Source of the DNA: Nematostella vectensis
Lineage: Eukaryota > Cnidaria > Anthozoa > Actiniaria > Edwardsiidae
Direction of reading: 5' to 3'
Assembly: GCF_932526225.1 (NCBI RefSeq)
Contig: NC_064045.1
Location: 4,536,498 to 4,600,497, forward strand
Length of the DNA stretch: 64,000 nucleotides
The position numbers were made by a program, and so were the translations under genes. Position 1 is the first letter of the stretch. Every line of letters starts with the position of its first letter. Below are positions 22,501 through 37,500 of this stretch, in pieces. The notes under the pieces are model-generated. The model worked only from the letters and a program-made list of their open reading frames with translations, did not search any database and was not told the DNA's origin.

Positions 22501-25500
22501 AGGTAAGGACACTTCAAATTAACCATAGAATGACCAGATAAAAAATACCAGCATTCTTTGTTTTACAGAATTCCGTACTGGTAAAACCCAGCTGTCACAT
22601 ACAATGTGCGGTAGGTCTCACTTTCTAATCAACTGAATGGTCGTATGTACAATTTACCTTGCCATGTGTTATGGTATTGCACCTTACAACCATGTTAAGT
22701 CTTTTCGTGTTCTCAGCTATTTTCTTACAATTTTCCCACCATGTTGCAAGTGAGTCTTATATTCCCACGTTGCAAGTGTGTCTTATCATGATTTCACCTA
22801 GTCCCAACCATGTTTTATGCAACCTGTGGCAGAGCTAGAGTGTTATCTTGCTGTATGTTGAGACCATGCTTATGAATATTGGACTTGTGGCAGAGCCGGA
22901 GTGTTATGTTGCTGCGTGTTGAGACCATGCTTACGAGTATTGGACTTGTGGCAGAGCTAGACTGTTATCTTGCTGCGTGTTGAGACCAAGCTTGCGAGTA
23001 TTGGACTTGTGGCAGAGCTAGAGTGTTATGTTGCTGCGTGTTGAGACCATGCTTACAAGTATTGGACCTGTGGCAGAGCTAGAGTGTTATGTTGCTGTAT
23101 GTTGAGACCATGCTTACGAGTATTGGACTTGTAGCAGAGCTAGAGTGTTATCTTGCTGCGTGTTGAGACCATGCTTATGAGTATTGGACTTGTGGCAGAG
23201 CTAGAGTGTTATGTTGCTGCGTGTTGAGACCATGCTTATGAGTATTGGACTTGTGGCAGAGCTAGAGTGTTATGTTGCTGCATGTTGAGACCATGCTTAC
23301 GAGTATTGGACTTGTGGCAGAGCTAAAGTGTTATCTTGCTGCGTGTTGAGACCATGCTTACGAGTATTGGACTTGTGGCAGAGCTAGAGTGTTATCTTGC
23401 TGTATGTTGAGACCATGCTTACGAGTATTGGACTTGTGGCAGAGCTAGAGTGTTATAATGCTGTATGTTGAGACCATGCTTACGAGTATTGGACTTGTGG
23501 CAGAGCTAGAGTGTTATGTTGCTGCGTGTTGAGACCATGCTTACAAGTATTGGACCTGTGGCAGAGCTAGAGTGTTATGTTGCTGTATGTTGAGACCATG
23601 CTTACGAGTATTGGACTTGTAGCAGAGCTAGAGTGTTATCTTGCTGCGTGTTGAGACCATGCTTATGAGTATTGGACTTGTGGCAGAGCTAGAGTGTTAT
23701 GTTGCTGCGTGTTGAGACCATGCTTATGAGTATTGGACTTGTGGCAGAGCTAGAGTGTTATGTTGCTGCATGTTGAGACCATGCTTACGAGTATTGGACT
23801 TGTGGCAGAGCTAAAGTGTTATCTTGCTGCATGTTGAGACCATGCTTACGAGTATTGGACTTGTGGCAGAGCTAGAGTGTTATCTTGCTGTATGTTGAGA
23901 CCATGCTTACGAGTATTGGACTTGTGGCAGAGCTAGAGTGTTATAATGCTGTATGTTGAGACCATGCTTACGAGTATTGGACTTGTGGCAGAGCTAGAGT
24001 GTTATGTTGCTGCATGTTGAGACCATGCTTACGAGTATTGGACTTGTGGCAGAGCTAGAGTGTTATCTTGCTGCGTGTTGAGACAATGCTTACGAGTATT
24101 GGACTTGTGGCAGAGCTAAAGTGTTATGTTGCTGTATGTTGAGACCATGCTTACGAGTATTGGACTTGTGGCAGAGCTAAAGTGTTATCTTGCTGCATGT
24201 TGAGACCATGCTTACGAGTATTGGACTTGTGGCAGAGCTAGAGTGTTATCTTGCTGCGTGTTGAGACCATGCTTACGAGTATTGGACCTGTGGCAGAGCT
24301 AGAGTGTTATCTTGCTGCATGTTGAGACCATGCTTACGAGTATTGGACTTGTGGCAGAGCTGGAGTGTTATCTTGCTGCGTGTTGAGACCATGCTTGCGA
24401 GTATTGGACTTGTGGCAGAGCTAGAGTGTTATGTTGCTGCGTGTTGAGACCATGCTTACGAGTATTGGACTTGTGGCAGAGCTAGAGTGTTATCTTGCTG
24501 CGTGTTGAGACCATGCTTACGAGTATTGGACTTGTGGCAGAGCTGGAGTGTTATCTTGCTGTATGTTGAGACCATGCTTACGAGTATTGGACATGTGGCA
24601 GAGCTAGAGTGTTATGTTGCTGCGTGTTGAGACCATGCTTACGAGTATTGGACTTGTGGCAGAGCTATAGTGTTATCTTGCTGCGTGTTGAGACCATGCT
24701 TACGAGTATTGGACTTGTGGCAGAGCTAGAGTGTTATCTTGCTACGTGTTGAGACCAAGCTTACGAGTATTGGACTTGTGGCAGAGCTAGAGTGTTATCT
24801 TGCTGTATGTTGAGACCATGCTTACGAGTATTGGACTTGTGGCAGAGCTAAAGTGTTATCTTGCTGTATGTTGAGACCATGCTTACGAGTATTGGACTTG
24901 TGGCAGAGCTAGAGTGTTATGTTGCTGTATGTTGAGACCATGCTTACGAGTATTGGACATATGGCAGAGCTAGAGTGTTATCTTGCTGTATGTTGAGACC
25001 ATGCTTACGAGTATTGGACTTGTGGCAGAGCTAGAGTGTTATGTTGCTGCGTGTTGAGACCATGCTTACGAGTATTGGACTTGTGGCAGAGCTAGAGTGT
25101 TATCTTGCTGCGTGTTGAGACCATGCTTACGAGTATTGGACTTGTGGCAGAGCTGGAGTGTTATCTTGCTGTATGTGAGACCATGCTTACGAGTATTGGA
25201 CATGTGGCAGAGCTAGAGTGTTATGTTGCTGCGTGTTGAGACCATGCTTACGAGTATTGGACTTGTGGCAGAGCTATAGTGTTATCTTGCTGCGTGTTGA
25301 GACCATGCTTACGAGTATTGGACTTGTGGCAGAGCTAGAGTGTTATCTTGCTACGTGTTGAGACCAAGCTTACGAGTATTGGACTTGTGGCAGAGCTAGA
25401 GTGTTATCTTGCTGTATGTTGAGACCATGCTTACGAGTATTGGACTTGTGGCAGAGCTAAAGTGTTATCTTGCTGTATGTTGAGACCATGCTTACGAGTA

Positions 25501-28500
25501 TTGGACTTGTGGCAGAGCTAGAGTGTTATGTTGCTGTATGTTGAGACCATGCTTACGAGTATTGGACATATGGCAGAGCTAGAGTGTTATCTTGCTGTAT
25601 GTTGAGACCATGCTTACGAGTATTGGACTTGTGGCAGAGCTAGAGTGTTATCTTGCTGCGTGTTGAGACCAAGCTTACGAGTATTGGACTTGTGGCAGAG
25701 CTAGAGTGTTATCTTGCTGTATGTTGAGACCATGCTTCTGAGTATTGGACTTGTGGCAGAGCTAGAGTGTTATTTTGCTGCATGTTGAGACCAAGCTTAC
25801 GAGTATTGGACTTGTGGCAGAGCTAGAGTGTTATGTTGCTGTATGTTGAGACCAAGCTTACGAGTATTGGACTTGTGGCAGAGCTAGAGTGTTATCTTGC
25901 TGTATGTTGAGACCATGCTTACGAGTATTGGACTTGTGGCAGAGCTAGAGTGTTATCTTGCTGTATGTTGAGACCATGCTTACGAGTATTGGACTTGTGG
26001 CAGAGCTAGAGTAATATGTTGCTGTATGTTGAGACCATGCTTACGAGTATTGGACTTGTGGCAGAGCTAGAGTGTTATGTTGCTGTATGTTGAGACCATG
26101 CTTACGAGTATTGGACTTGTGGCAGAGCTAGAGTGTTATCTTGCTGCGTGTTGAGACCATGCTTACGAGTATTGGACTTGTGGCAGAGCTAGAGTGTTAT
26201 CTTGCTGTATGTTGAGACCATGCTTACGAGTATTGGACTTGTGGCAGAGCTAGAGTGTTATCTTGCTGCGTGTTGAGACCAAGCTTACGAGTATTGGACT
26301 TGTGGCAGAGCTAGAGTGTTATGTTGCTGCGTGTTGAGACCATGCTTACGAGTATTGGACTTGTGGCAGAGCTAGAGTGTTATGTTGCTGCGTGTTGAGA
26401 CCATGCTTATGAGTATTGGACTTGTGGCAGAGCTAGAGTGTTATCTTGCTGTATGTTGAGACCATGCTTCTGAGTATTGGACTTGTGGCAGAGCTAGAGT
26501 GTTATCTTGCTGTATGTTGAGACCATGCTTACGAGTATTGGACTTGTGGCAGAGCTAGAGTGTTATCTTGCTGCGTGTTGAGACCATGCTTATGAGTATT
26601 GGACTTGTGGCAGAGCTAGAGTGTTATCTTGCTGTATGTTGAGACCATGCTTCTGAGTATTGGACTTGTGGCAGAGCTAGAGTGTTATCTTGCTGTATGT
26701 TGAGACCATGCTTACGAGTATTGGATTTGTGACAGAGCTAGACTGTTATCTTGCTGCGTGTTGAGACCATGCTTACGAGTATTGGATTTGTGGCAGAGCT
26801 AGAGTGTTATGTTGCTGCATGTTGAGACCAAGCTTACGAGTATTGGACTTGTGGCAGAGCTAGAGTGTTATGTTGCTGCGTGTTGAGACCAAGCTTACGA
26901 GTATTGGACTTGTGGCAGAGCTAGAGTGTTATGTTGCTGCGTGTGGAGACCATGCTTACGAGTATTGCCCACACAAAATGAAAAGTATGTATTTGGTATG
27001 TAACCTGTATGTAAAAGGCATGTCTTTTTTGTACTGGATATGTATTGGGTATGTAAAAAAATACATACCTTTTACATACCTATACTTACATACCCTAAAC
27101 ATACCCTTTTCTTTTAGCCATCTATGTATTTGGTATGTAAAAATACATGCCTTTTATTCACCCACACTTACATACCAAAAACATACCAATCCTATCCAAT
27201 GCACTTCTATGTATTTGGTATGTAAAAATACATACCTTTTATATATCTGTCCTTACACACCAAAAACATACCCCTTCTCTTTTAGACGTCTGTGTATTTG
27301 GTATGTAAAAATACATATCAATTACATATCCATTCTTACATACCAAAAACATACCGTTCTCTTTAATCCATATCTATGTATTTGGTATGTAAAAATACAA
27401 ACCTAATATATACCCATTCTTTCATCCCAAACATTTGCCGTTGATCTATGTATTTGGTATGTAAAAAAAACATATCTTTCACATACCTATACTTTTATAC
27501 CCAAAAAAATGGCAGTATTAGGCCATCTATGTATTTGGTATGTGAAAATACATACTATTTACATACCCATTCTAACATACCAAAAACACACCCATCTCAT
27601 TGCTGTATTTGGTATTGAAAAAATGCATGCCTTTACATACCTATACTTTCAAAAAAGCATACCTTCATTCAGGGCTCTTCTATTAATTTCGTATTCAAAA
27701 ATACTTTAACCTATTCACATACCCATTGTATGAACTAATAATAAAAATAATATTTATGGTAATGGGTCATTATTCTTGAAATCACAAAAAATTTATTTAT
27801 AAATAAATAATTAATTAACTAAATAAAAAATCTGTAAAAACAATTATGAAAAGTACCAGTGATAAGTAATACGGTATATTTCTAATGATATTTAATTTTG
27901 GGTGCAGTTTGGAATTAGGATTAATTATATAAGGTAAATTTACATTGTGATTCTCACTCTATATTGTCTTTGCGGGAAAAAAAAATTCTCATTCTCGCTC
28001 AATCCTATTGGGAGGTATCCCAAGAAAAAAACAATTGTCATTACCAGTGTCAATAAAAAAACATGTCTGAATTAGTGTATGAACAGGTACGCAAACAATG
28101 CCTAACGGTTTCCTGTTCATGGGAATCAGATGCCTGACTTCTGCTTTTGGTCCTCTCAAGTCTGAGCTGGATAAGTGTTTAGAGTGCAGTATTTCATATT
28201 CCTCTATCATAGCTACATAACCATGCTCAGTACACTGGCAAACCACCTCGCAGGTAGAGCTTCGGCAGGGCTTTTTGTACTTGACAAAATAGAGGACGGA
28301 CCCATAAGCCATCTCATCATCATCAGGCTTTGTAAACTGTACAACAGTCGAATTTCGTTTTGTTACTCGGGTGTATCCTGCACTGTGGATAATGTTATCG
28401 CCACGTTTTAATCGGTAAAAACATTTGTACATTATGTCGAATATTGCCACATTTCCAGCAATTATTTGTAGTTGTTCAACTTCCTGGAGAGCGCTGATGA

Positions 28501-31500
28501 TATAAGGTTTAAGAGATCCCAGTACCTGAAGCTTTAGATTCTCATCAATTTCCTCGCTCACATGCCCAACCCTTCGTTTTTGAGTTAATGACTGACAAAA
28601 GTGTTTTACGTTTAAATCCGTCACATTTTCAATCATTTCTGGTAAATGTTGTAAAATGGAAACAGCTCTAACAATTTGGCCCTCAACATTTTGTGAACCA
28701 TGAAAGAGGCTTCTTAAGTCTCCATTTAAGTCCTCGTAGAAAAAACAAGAATTACTGAAAAGAGGGCCGTTGAATCTAACAGAATCAGCAAGATGTAAAA
28801 GCTGATGAAGATTAAAAGTCATAAATCTGTCATCGTAGAGTCCTTGAGCTCGAAGACAAAAATGTTCCAATAGCTGATTAGCCTTGTTTATCTCCATTGG
28901 AGAAATTGACTCTTTAAGCAACATATAAACACCACACACAAAAAGCATTAAGTGCTGATAGTGTTCATTTGGCAAAATACCCTGCATTACAGGCAAGGAA
29001 TAATAAAGTAGCCAGGTTCGTAACTCAGACGCTTTGTAATGCGACCGTTCCTCAACACTTCTTGGTATCCTGCTGACGTAGTTTGGCGGTTTTATCCTCT
29101 CACGCCGTTCGTCACATGCTTTGACGCTATTTCCACAATACCAAGAACATTTCTTGTGTTTCTTGTCGAACCAGTAGCACAGTAATTGTTTCATTACTCC
29201 TAACAAAACAGCGTGCATATAATCAATTGCCATTCCTTTGACAATATTAAAACCTGGAAATCCAAATGCCATGCTTATACCTTTCACGCCATCTACAGTA
29301 GTAGCTTTACTCGGAGACTGCGCAGCGCTCTTTGCATCTCTCAAAAACTCGCTGTGTGTTCTTAATGGAGATAATTTTTTCCGGTCTGGCATTTTAACGT
29401 AAGGGAAAATGCGACAGTTGCCTTTTTTCTCTGTCCTTACGTTTTGCCCTTTTGCCTTGCAATATGGGCAACCACATTCACCATTAAATTGCTTCATACA
29501 CATGAAGAGGCATTTTGCAGGAGCATCCATTGTAGTGCTTATTACAATAGCTCGCCAAGTTATATCAGAACCATTTAGATTTAAGGTAAATCCGTCATTA
29601 TAAAGTGTTTGAAACATGTCCTTAAAAGGATGCAGAAAAACTGAAAAGAGAGGTTTCGTGTTCCCGAACCAAAGGCCTGCAAAAAGGCGATACTTTCTTG
29701 AATACCTCATACGCGGAGGCAAATCACATATAACCATGTAAACCGGCCATATAGCATAGCTGGAGCTTTTAAACAATGCCACACCGTCCGTGTTTAGCTG
29801 AATAGCAAAATTGTTTGGATTTCTCAAAAAACCATGTTCTTTAAAAAATAATTGATAATTTTCGCCGTCAATTATATCCTCGATGTTTTCTGGGCAGTTC
29901 CGCCTTCTTTTGTCTTCCTCGTGGTTGAATCGGTAGGACGTAAGAGCTTCTACAAACGAACTGTCTTTAAGCATGCATGACAGCTGTGTGATAATTGGAA
30001 ATACTATAAACGTATCCCATGTCTTACTTTTTCCAGGGGCGAAGCTCTTTTTGCAGTGCACGCAATTTTGCGTTGCGATTGGCTTAGTTTTTCCCAAGTA
30101 TCGATTGCACCTTGTACAAAAATAGTGCCACTCTATGGGGGCACTCATGGAGCCTAGGTGATTCCAGAGTGTGTGAAGTGTTTTCATGCATCTATTAGGT
30201 ACCGGGCAATGAAGGGAGATAAGTATTAACAGATGGGAAATCGCGGAAGCAGTAAGGCTCTCTGCCATCGCAAATGTCATTATAGCTGCTAGATGCATGG
30301 TCACTGTTAGCAAACTACCAGAATAAATTGGCGGATCCTGCTCTTGTGCAGTCATCAGGTCTAAATCTGCCCCGTCACTTTCAATTGAAGAGTCATCCAG
30401 CTCAATAAAGTCTTCTTGTTCTTCGTTCTCGTCTTTACTTCCATGTTCATTGTTAATTTCAGTTTCCGAGTCAAAAACGACGTCTGCAAGTTTCTCCCAG
30501 TCTTCGTTATCCAAATATTCATATATCTCCGCTCGGTTTTCAAAATTTCTGCTAGTGTGAACAGTGTCGGAATTACAAGTGGTCTCGCATGCAGTACAAT
30601 CAGCTACAAAATTATCTTCGCTTTCGGATAGGACGTCATCAGGGTATTCGGCTATTATATCCTCCGTCGTTAAACTAGAAGCTCCCGCGAGAGTATCGTC
30701 TATCTTATCTTCTGTTTCTAAATCCAATAAGTTATCATTTTCGTTAGGATGAGAATCTGCAAACTTGCTTCTTGTTCGGGTTGTCCTGGGGATCTTGGAT
30801 GGCGAAGTAATTGTGTTATAATACTGACAGTACCGTCCTTGCTTTTTTCGATTCTTTCGACCATCCATGTTGTTTTTGCCTGTAACATGAAAGTAATTCC
30901 GTCTAGTTTTCAGTTGTTTGTTCAGGCCATTATCTCTGGCCTACGGTATCAATCAATCTTGGCAGTTTCGACCTGATTGGTCAGTTTTGTTTTATTTTGT
31001 GATGTTCACGTCTATTTCGAGCACGATCTGGTTAATAACTAGCCTTTGTCGCATCCGTTTTTCCTACTCGAACTTTTAAATAGTCGATCACCCGACCGAC
31101 ATTTTCAACTACAAATGGCATCTCGTTTTCCAGCATTTGCATTGGTTAAATGGATAGGCGATCCAGAGCCCGAGTGTTGGAAGGTGATATATACGAAAAA
31201 TATATGTACCGAGGATATACCGGAGGGAGTAATCGAGGGTTCAACCTACAATGCTGTGTGGGATCCCAAGCAAGAAATGGCCCGCGCCAAAGTTTTAAAA
31301 CTTCATGGTAAGTCTCTTAATAATAACTTCCCATTATACATGTTGCATTAAAATTGCCTGGACGTATTAATGATTTGCAATCGAACATATCTAACCCTCA
31401 ACGAACGCGATAAATGACAGTTAAACTTGAAATTCTGGTCTGCCCGAAGAACTCGGCGCTGATCACCCGAGTGTGAATTTGGAATATAAGAGTTAACCAC

Positions 31501-34500
31501 CATACAATTCGGATTTTACAGACATTGGCCTCGGTTTTATGCTTGTTTGCCCCTTATAATTATTTTCAGAATCACCTAAAAAAATCACCATGTGGCGCTT
31601 AGCTGTTATCACTAAATTCCACAGTTGCGACAGAGGCGAGACTTGGCGCTCCTTGATTGATTTTAATCGAGTAGTATAATATAGTTGTATGAAATACTGT
31701 ATTTTATTGCTTGAGACGATTAGATTGGCATGAGTTGTACTCCTTGGTTAAAAGTTAATAAAAACAAGAACACATTGCTGTTATACTTTCAGATAACAAA
31801 GCCTTTTTAAATGCTGTTTTTGCACTTACAGATAGTAAAGCTTTCTTGAATAGTATAAGGAAGCACGAGTACATAGACCCGTTTGAAGAACAACGGAAGG
31901 CGACTTTAGATGGTGGGAAGCGACGCCCAAAACCAAAAACTTTGGGAGGCGATTTTGTTGCTGAAGATATTGGTATTTGACTTATCTTTGTTTACTCATG
32001 TTTGCGTTTATGTAATGAGTCGTGGCGTTTAATATAAATATTTTCAGTGATTTTATCGGTTTCACAGAAATAGATGTGGCCCGAGAAACGGCAACAACCC
32101 GAGAAACGGCAACAACCGGAGGTGGGTAAACAAAAGCTTTAATGTTGCGTGAGTTTTTTTTTTTTTTTTTTGTAGTCTTTTGTAGTCCTGAGAGACTTTT
32201 ATATTTACCGTCATGAAAAGCACTTTATGAATAATGCTTTTAATCAAAGGTAATTAAGTACTGTTTGCATTTCGTAACATGGAGTTCCCCAGGTAGAATC
32301 TGTTTCCGGCACTGTCAATGATAAGAACATGATAAGAACAAACATGCCGGAAATGCCTTCAAGGTTGAATCATCTAAAAGAGCGTTTTAGGATGTCAAAC
32401 ATATATCAAATAAAAGGATATGGTTCTCTTTTTGATCGGTCTGTTATTAGGAATCAAAAAGTAGTTCCGTTGTATTTTGTTCCGTCTGCAGAGGCCAATT
32501 ACATACGCCTCTCTTTAGCCGCTCCAAATTGTTGCCGTGAAATATATTAAAAGCTATTCTACATTCGCGGTTTGATTGATAATAGTCTAGGTGACAAGCA
32601 GACAAGAGATGGACCGAATAATATTGGTTTATCGAGATTTTGCAAAGTATCGGCTCATTATAAAAGCGGCGTAAATAACCTTTATGACTTAAAATTCTAA
32701 TCTATTAATCTTGAATCTATAGCTGAGGGACTAAAATCCGAATCATTTGACTGCTCAGTCTCTCTTTTGTCAAAACGTCCATAAAACAAGAATTATGACG
32801 TCCGTGCTGCCCGCGCTCTATTCACTGGCCCAGTATAAGGGTCAAGTCGATGGGGCTCTGATTTCCCCGCACCACAAGGCCAGGGACCAAGGGGCTACCA
32901 CGGCGGGAGCATTTTCCAGCACAAGTTAGATGATTTTTGCTTGAATCATGTCCACCCGAATACTTTTAAGCCTTTTGAAATAAAAAAAGCGATGAGATGT
33001 GGTAATTACGAACTTTAATCACGATGAAGTTCACAAACTCAATTCGAAACACACAAAAAAAGCTAGTTTCGCAATGAATGTTTAGTTCGGAGCGAACTTC
33101 GGGATATTCTTGGGAAAAGTATGAAAACAACTGAAATGAAACAATTTCCTCCGGGCCTTAAACAATGGGTCATAAAGTGTTATTTATTACCTTTATTTTA
33201 ATTTATGGTTATAGGCAAGAATGTCAATGAGGAAGAGAAGAAAAAAACTAAAAAAAGGACCAGTGACAAAGCTTCTTCGGGTACGTCACTACTTGCATAA
33301 TATGACAATAATAGTATAGTAAAAAAATAGAGTACTTGGGAAAATTTAAGCGGCAGAACCACTGAAGTACATGATTGGTGAAATTCATAATAACAATAAA
33401 TCCTCAACAGATAGTAATGCTCCAGTTAAGAAGAAAAAGTCATCAAAAAAATCATCAAAAAACACCCCCCCTGCGACAACTGTGACCGGAACTGTGGAAA
33501 GTTGCGACCAAATTGCTGAGACACTTGAGGTTAGATTTTCAAACATTTTCAAAGAAATGGAGCTTGTGAATGTGAGAAATATACTCTATACCACCCCTCC
33601 TTCCCTCATAACTATCTTCAAACACCCAAGAAAAACAGGTCAATCGAAAGAACTGTCATGCTCGAGAGGATCTGTACAGGACCCGAAATGATCCCAGGAC
33701 CCGAAACGATCCCAGGACCCGAAACGATCCCAGGACCCGAAACGATCCCCAAAAGTACCCCAACTGATCCCGGGACCCGAAACAATCCCCAAGAGTCCCC
33801 GAAATGAACCCCAAGGAATTACAGTAATGGACAACTAAAGGAATGTGTAAGGATTGGCTTTCAGTTTTAAAAACATATGAAACATTTAGCTTTGTTTGTG
33901 TTATTAAAAGGAAATTTACATTAACTAAAACTATAGTATTAAGATTTTTATATACGACTGCGGGGGAAATACAGTGGTTGAGTCAGAAATTGGGGTCAAC
34001 TAACAATTCCTGTGATAGTAATTTGAGGAGCCCGGCGTGGATAAATCATTTTTACATAACAAGCCATAAAAGAAAGTCTTAACAGATGGGACATGCTGCT
34101 TTACATAGGAAGCGAAATGTTTTAAAGTTATTTTTTGACATGTTTGTTTTCGGTGAATGAAAGACCTATCATATCATGAGATCATGCCGGGGTGTACGCA
34201 CGACTACATGAGGAAATTCAAAACTCACATAATATTGCTTTCACATCCTCTTAATATTTTGCATCGGTAGTAGAAGGGTTGTTCGAGTGTATTACTCAGT
34301 GTACTTTTGTCATTCCATCTTCTCTGCCAAACCGGCTGCCTAAAATGTGTCGGTAAATATTCGCTCGTAAGAACAAGGATTTCGTGGTGAAATACATGTT
34401 TGGTTGTCAGATGAATATTAATTTTTAGGGGTGATGTTTACCGGAAATGAGATTTATAGTGTCGGAGTCATGTGTCGGAACCGCAAAATGTTAAGAGTGT

Positions 34501-37500
34501 GATGGAAGGTCAAAAGTTTGGTTGATCTGAGCAAGGCTGTGCTATGTTTATGCTATATTCCTTTCAGTAGCAATTTAAAGTTGTGTATTTGTTTTGGACT
34601 CTGTTTATGGGTTTAACGCCGGGCAATGTAATAAATAGAAGTATTGTGTTGGAATTTAATATTTTTAAGTCACGTTGTTTAGAAATCGAGTCGCTGTTAA
34701 CCCTTTATTATGATTCAAGAATTGCAAGTATTTCTTCTGCTTTCCCTCTGTCCATTACCGTAATTCCTTGGGGTTGATTTCGGGGACTCCTCGGTATCGT
34801 TTCGGGTCCGAGGATCAGTTGGGGTACTTTTGGGGATCATTTCGGGTCCTGGGATCGTTTCGGGTCCTGGGATCATTTCAGGTCCTGTACAGATCCCGTT
34901 CCTCGAGCACGACCAGTAAAGAATTGCGAGAAAGTACACTGAACTTTGCGAGCAAGAATTCTCAGCACTGAGAATCGAGATATCCTCAAATTTATGAAAT
35001 CATAGAAAATCATAATAGACAATGTTTGTTTATGTACATATAGGACATCTCGATTGTTGCTATCAACGAGAGATCAACACAAAGAGCGGGTAAGGAATAC
35101 TCCAATTTGTATTCTCAAGTCTATGATCATTCATGATGATTAGCTATTTACGTTTCATCCGTTTATCACAGGGTGCGAGCTGAATCAGTCAGAACAAATA
35201 GTCCAGGTTGGTACGCAATTTGAATGAGAAGTTCAGGATCTTAATTCTATACCTCTATAAAATTTTTTCAACCGCATTTCTATTTTCAAAGAAGTCGGCC
35301 TCCCGCGATTTATCAACATCGTCACTCAAGGTTTGTCAATTTCAATTAAACGGTTCTGAAACGCATAAAAATACACTAGTATAGATCCCCAAGTTTGAAG
35401 TCTCTCTTTAATTAACCAACAGGGAGTCACAAGAGACAAGCCAGCACATACGCAGCGTAAGTATTTTTGTCATTATTTCACTTTTCTATTTCATATTTAT
35501 ATCAAAAATTATTATCCCCATTTTCAGGGTAGAATTGCTGTAAAAAGAACAGTTCAGTATAGACTCCAAAATCAGATGTCTTTTATTCAGGTTCTACTTG
35601 AGGGTTTCCGCTCTATTAATTTTTTTTTTCTATTTCAGATGCGCAGAAAGAACCAAAAAAAAGGCCACTTTGCCCAAATCCTATGTGTGTTTCCACGAGA
35701 GATGAGCTTAGTGAGCTGAAGGAAAAATATGGGGCTTTGGAAGCGCGATTCAGGAGACTGAGCAGATCAGATGGTATCCAAGGTAAATATTTTCAATTTA
35801 ATGGGTCAAAACGGGCGCCATTTCGTATTTTGTTGGGCTATTTCACAGATAGCCTTTGAAATATCTTTCAAGACATAGCGTAAGTTATATTTTTAATTTT
35901 GATATTTTGTTCTCCGACAAAAAGGGAGCTTATATGCAAAATATTGAGCTAAAAAATAGTTATCTTGCATCTTTCCTCTCTGTCCTTTTAGTTGAAAAAT
36001 TATTTTTTACGTTTACGTCATCCTCTTCTAGATTGTTTTCTGATGATATAGAGATCATTTTCCACGTTTACGCCATCCTCTTCTAGTTTGTTTTCTGATG
36101 ATATAGAGATCATTTTATAATTGTCATTGATTTTAGGAAATGAGCTTCGAGTACCAAATGTACAAGTAAATGATGGGCGGGTAGGCGTGATGAGTGAGGC
36201 AGAAGCGGCAACGAGAAAGGTAATAATAAGGATGGATACAGGAATTTGAGAACAGTGCAGGGTTTATTAGTCAGCCTTGAACATAAGTCTTTAGTTTAAA
36301 AAAGTTTAAATAAAAATGAGTGTGAGGTGTAATCCAACCTTACGGGCATCAGGTCACAGATAGATTTTCTTGGGCGACTTGAAATACTTAGCTGCCATTC
36401 AAACGAAGTCAGTGGCTATGAGTGGTCCTCGCTTGTTAATTCGGGAAGTCCCGATTCGCAACAGCCGGGACTTTCCAGCGCTTGACAATGATAATTTACT
36501 AATCAGATCACTCAGTAGCCGCCGACTTTGTTCAAATGACAACTAACTATTTCCAATTGCCCGTGAAAGCAAGAGCTTGTCCTATCGCGAGTACTTGATA
36601 CGATATTTAAAAAAATAACTCAAGTATTATTGACGTCGTTTTATGAACTATATGTTATTTTGGGTACTGAACGTTTTTTTTTTCTTTCATTATTTGCAGT
36701 TAGTTGAATTAGTTGCGGGCAGTGGTGTCTTCCTTTCGAGGACAGCACTTGCATTGTGCAAAACCGCACACACCAAGTCCTCGCTGGCTACACGCCTTTT
36801 AAAGGCGTTTTTTTCAGAAGAAGAAAGGCGCGAGGGAAAAATCTCTGAGCAGGGGGAGGTGGGAAATTTGCTTAACCAGCAAATTATAACCACTATTAAA
36901 GGTGAGAAAAGCTAAGTTTTGATTTTCCCACATTAAATTGTTTTCGCATCAGGTGAAGTTATGGTACCGCGAATATTTGGTATATTGAATAACTCAATTA
37001 ATGACGATAATAACAAACGTAATGCGAAGTGATTTTTTGTTACATTAATAGCATATGCGTCGAGGCAGAACCTCCCAGACGGGTGTAAAAAAGGCATCAC
37101 AAGTGCCATGAACCTAAGTATAAAAAACTTGAGGAGAGCAGCACGGAAGTCAGCTTGTGAAGATGATCTGCCAAGTCTGCCTAGTCTTCCTGATGATGAT
37201 GATGATGACTACGATGCAGATGAGTCTTTGCTTGATTGAAAACTTTGGCATAGTTTTTACCATTTTTTTAAATTTATATTTGATAATAAACAATTCGAAC
37301 TAGTAATCAAAAAAGTCATTTTTTGTGAATCGAGATTATGTGCCGATCTAGGAATCAATTAAACATTTCCAGTGATTTCCAGGTTAGTAACTTTACCTTT
37401 GCAGCTTAGCAGTTCCAGGTAATCTTATTGATCTTTAAGCAACAATTTAGTTTTACTTTGCGCATAAAGTGTGTTATACAACGTTCTTTGGGTTTAAATT

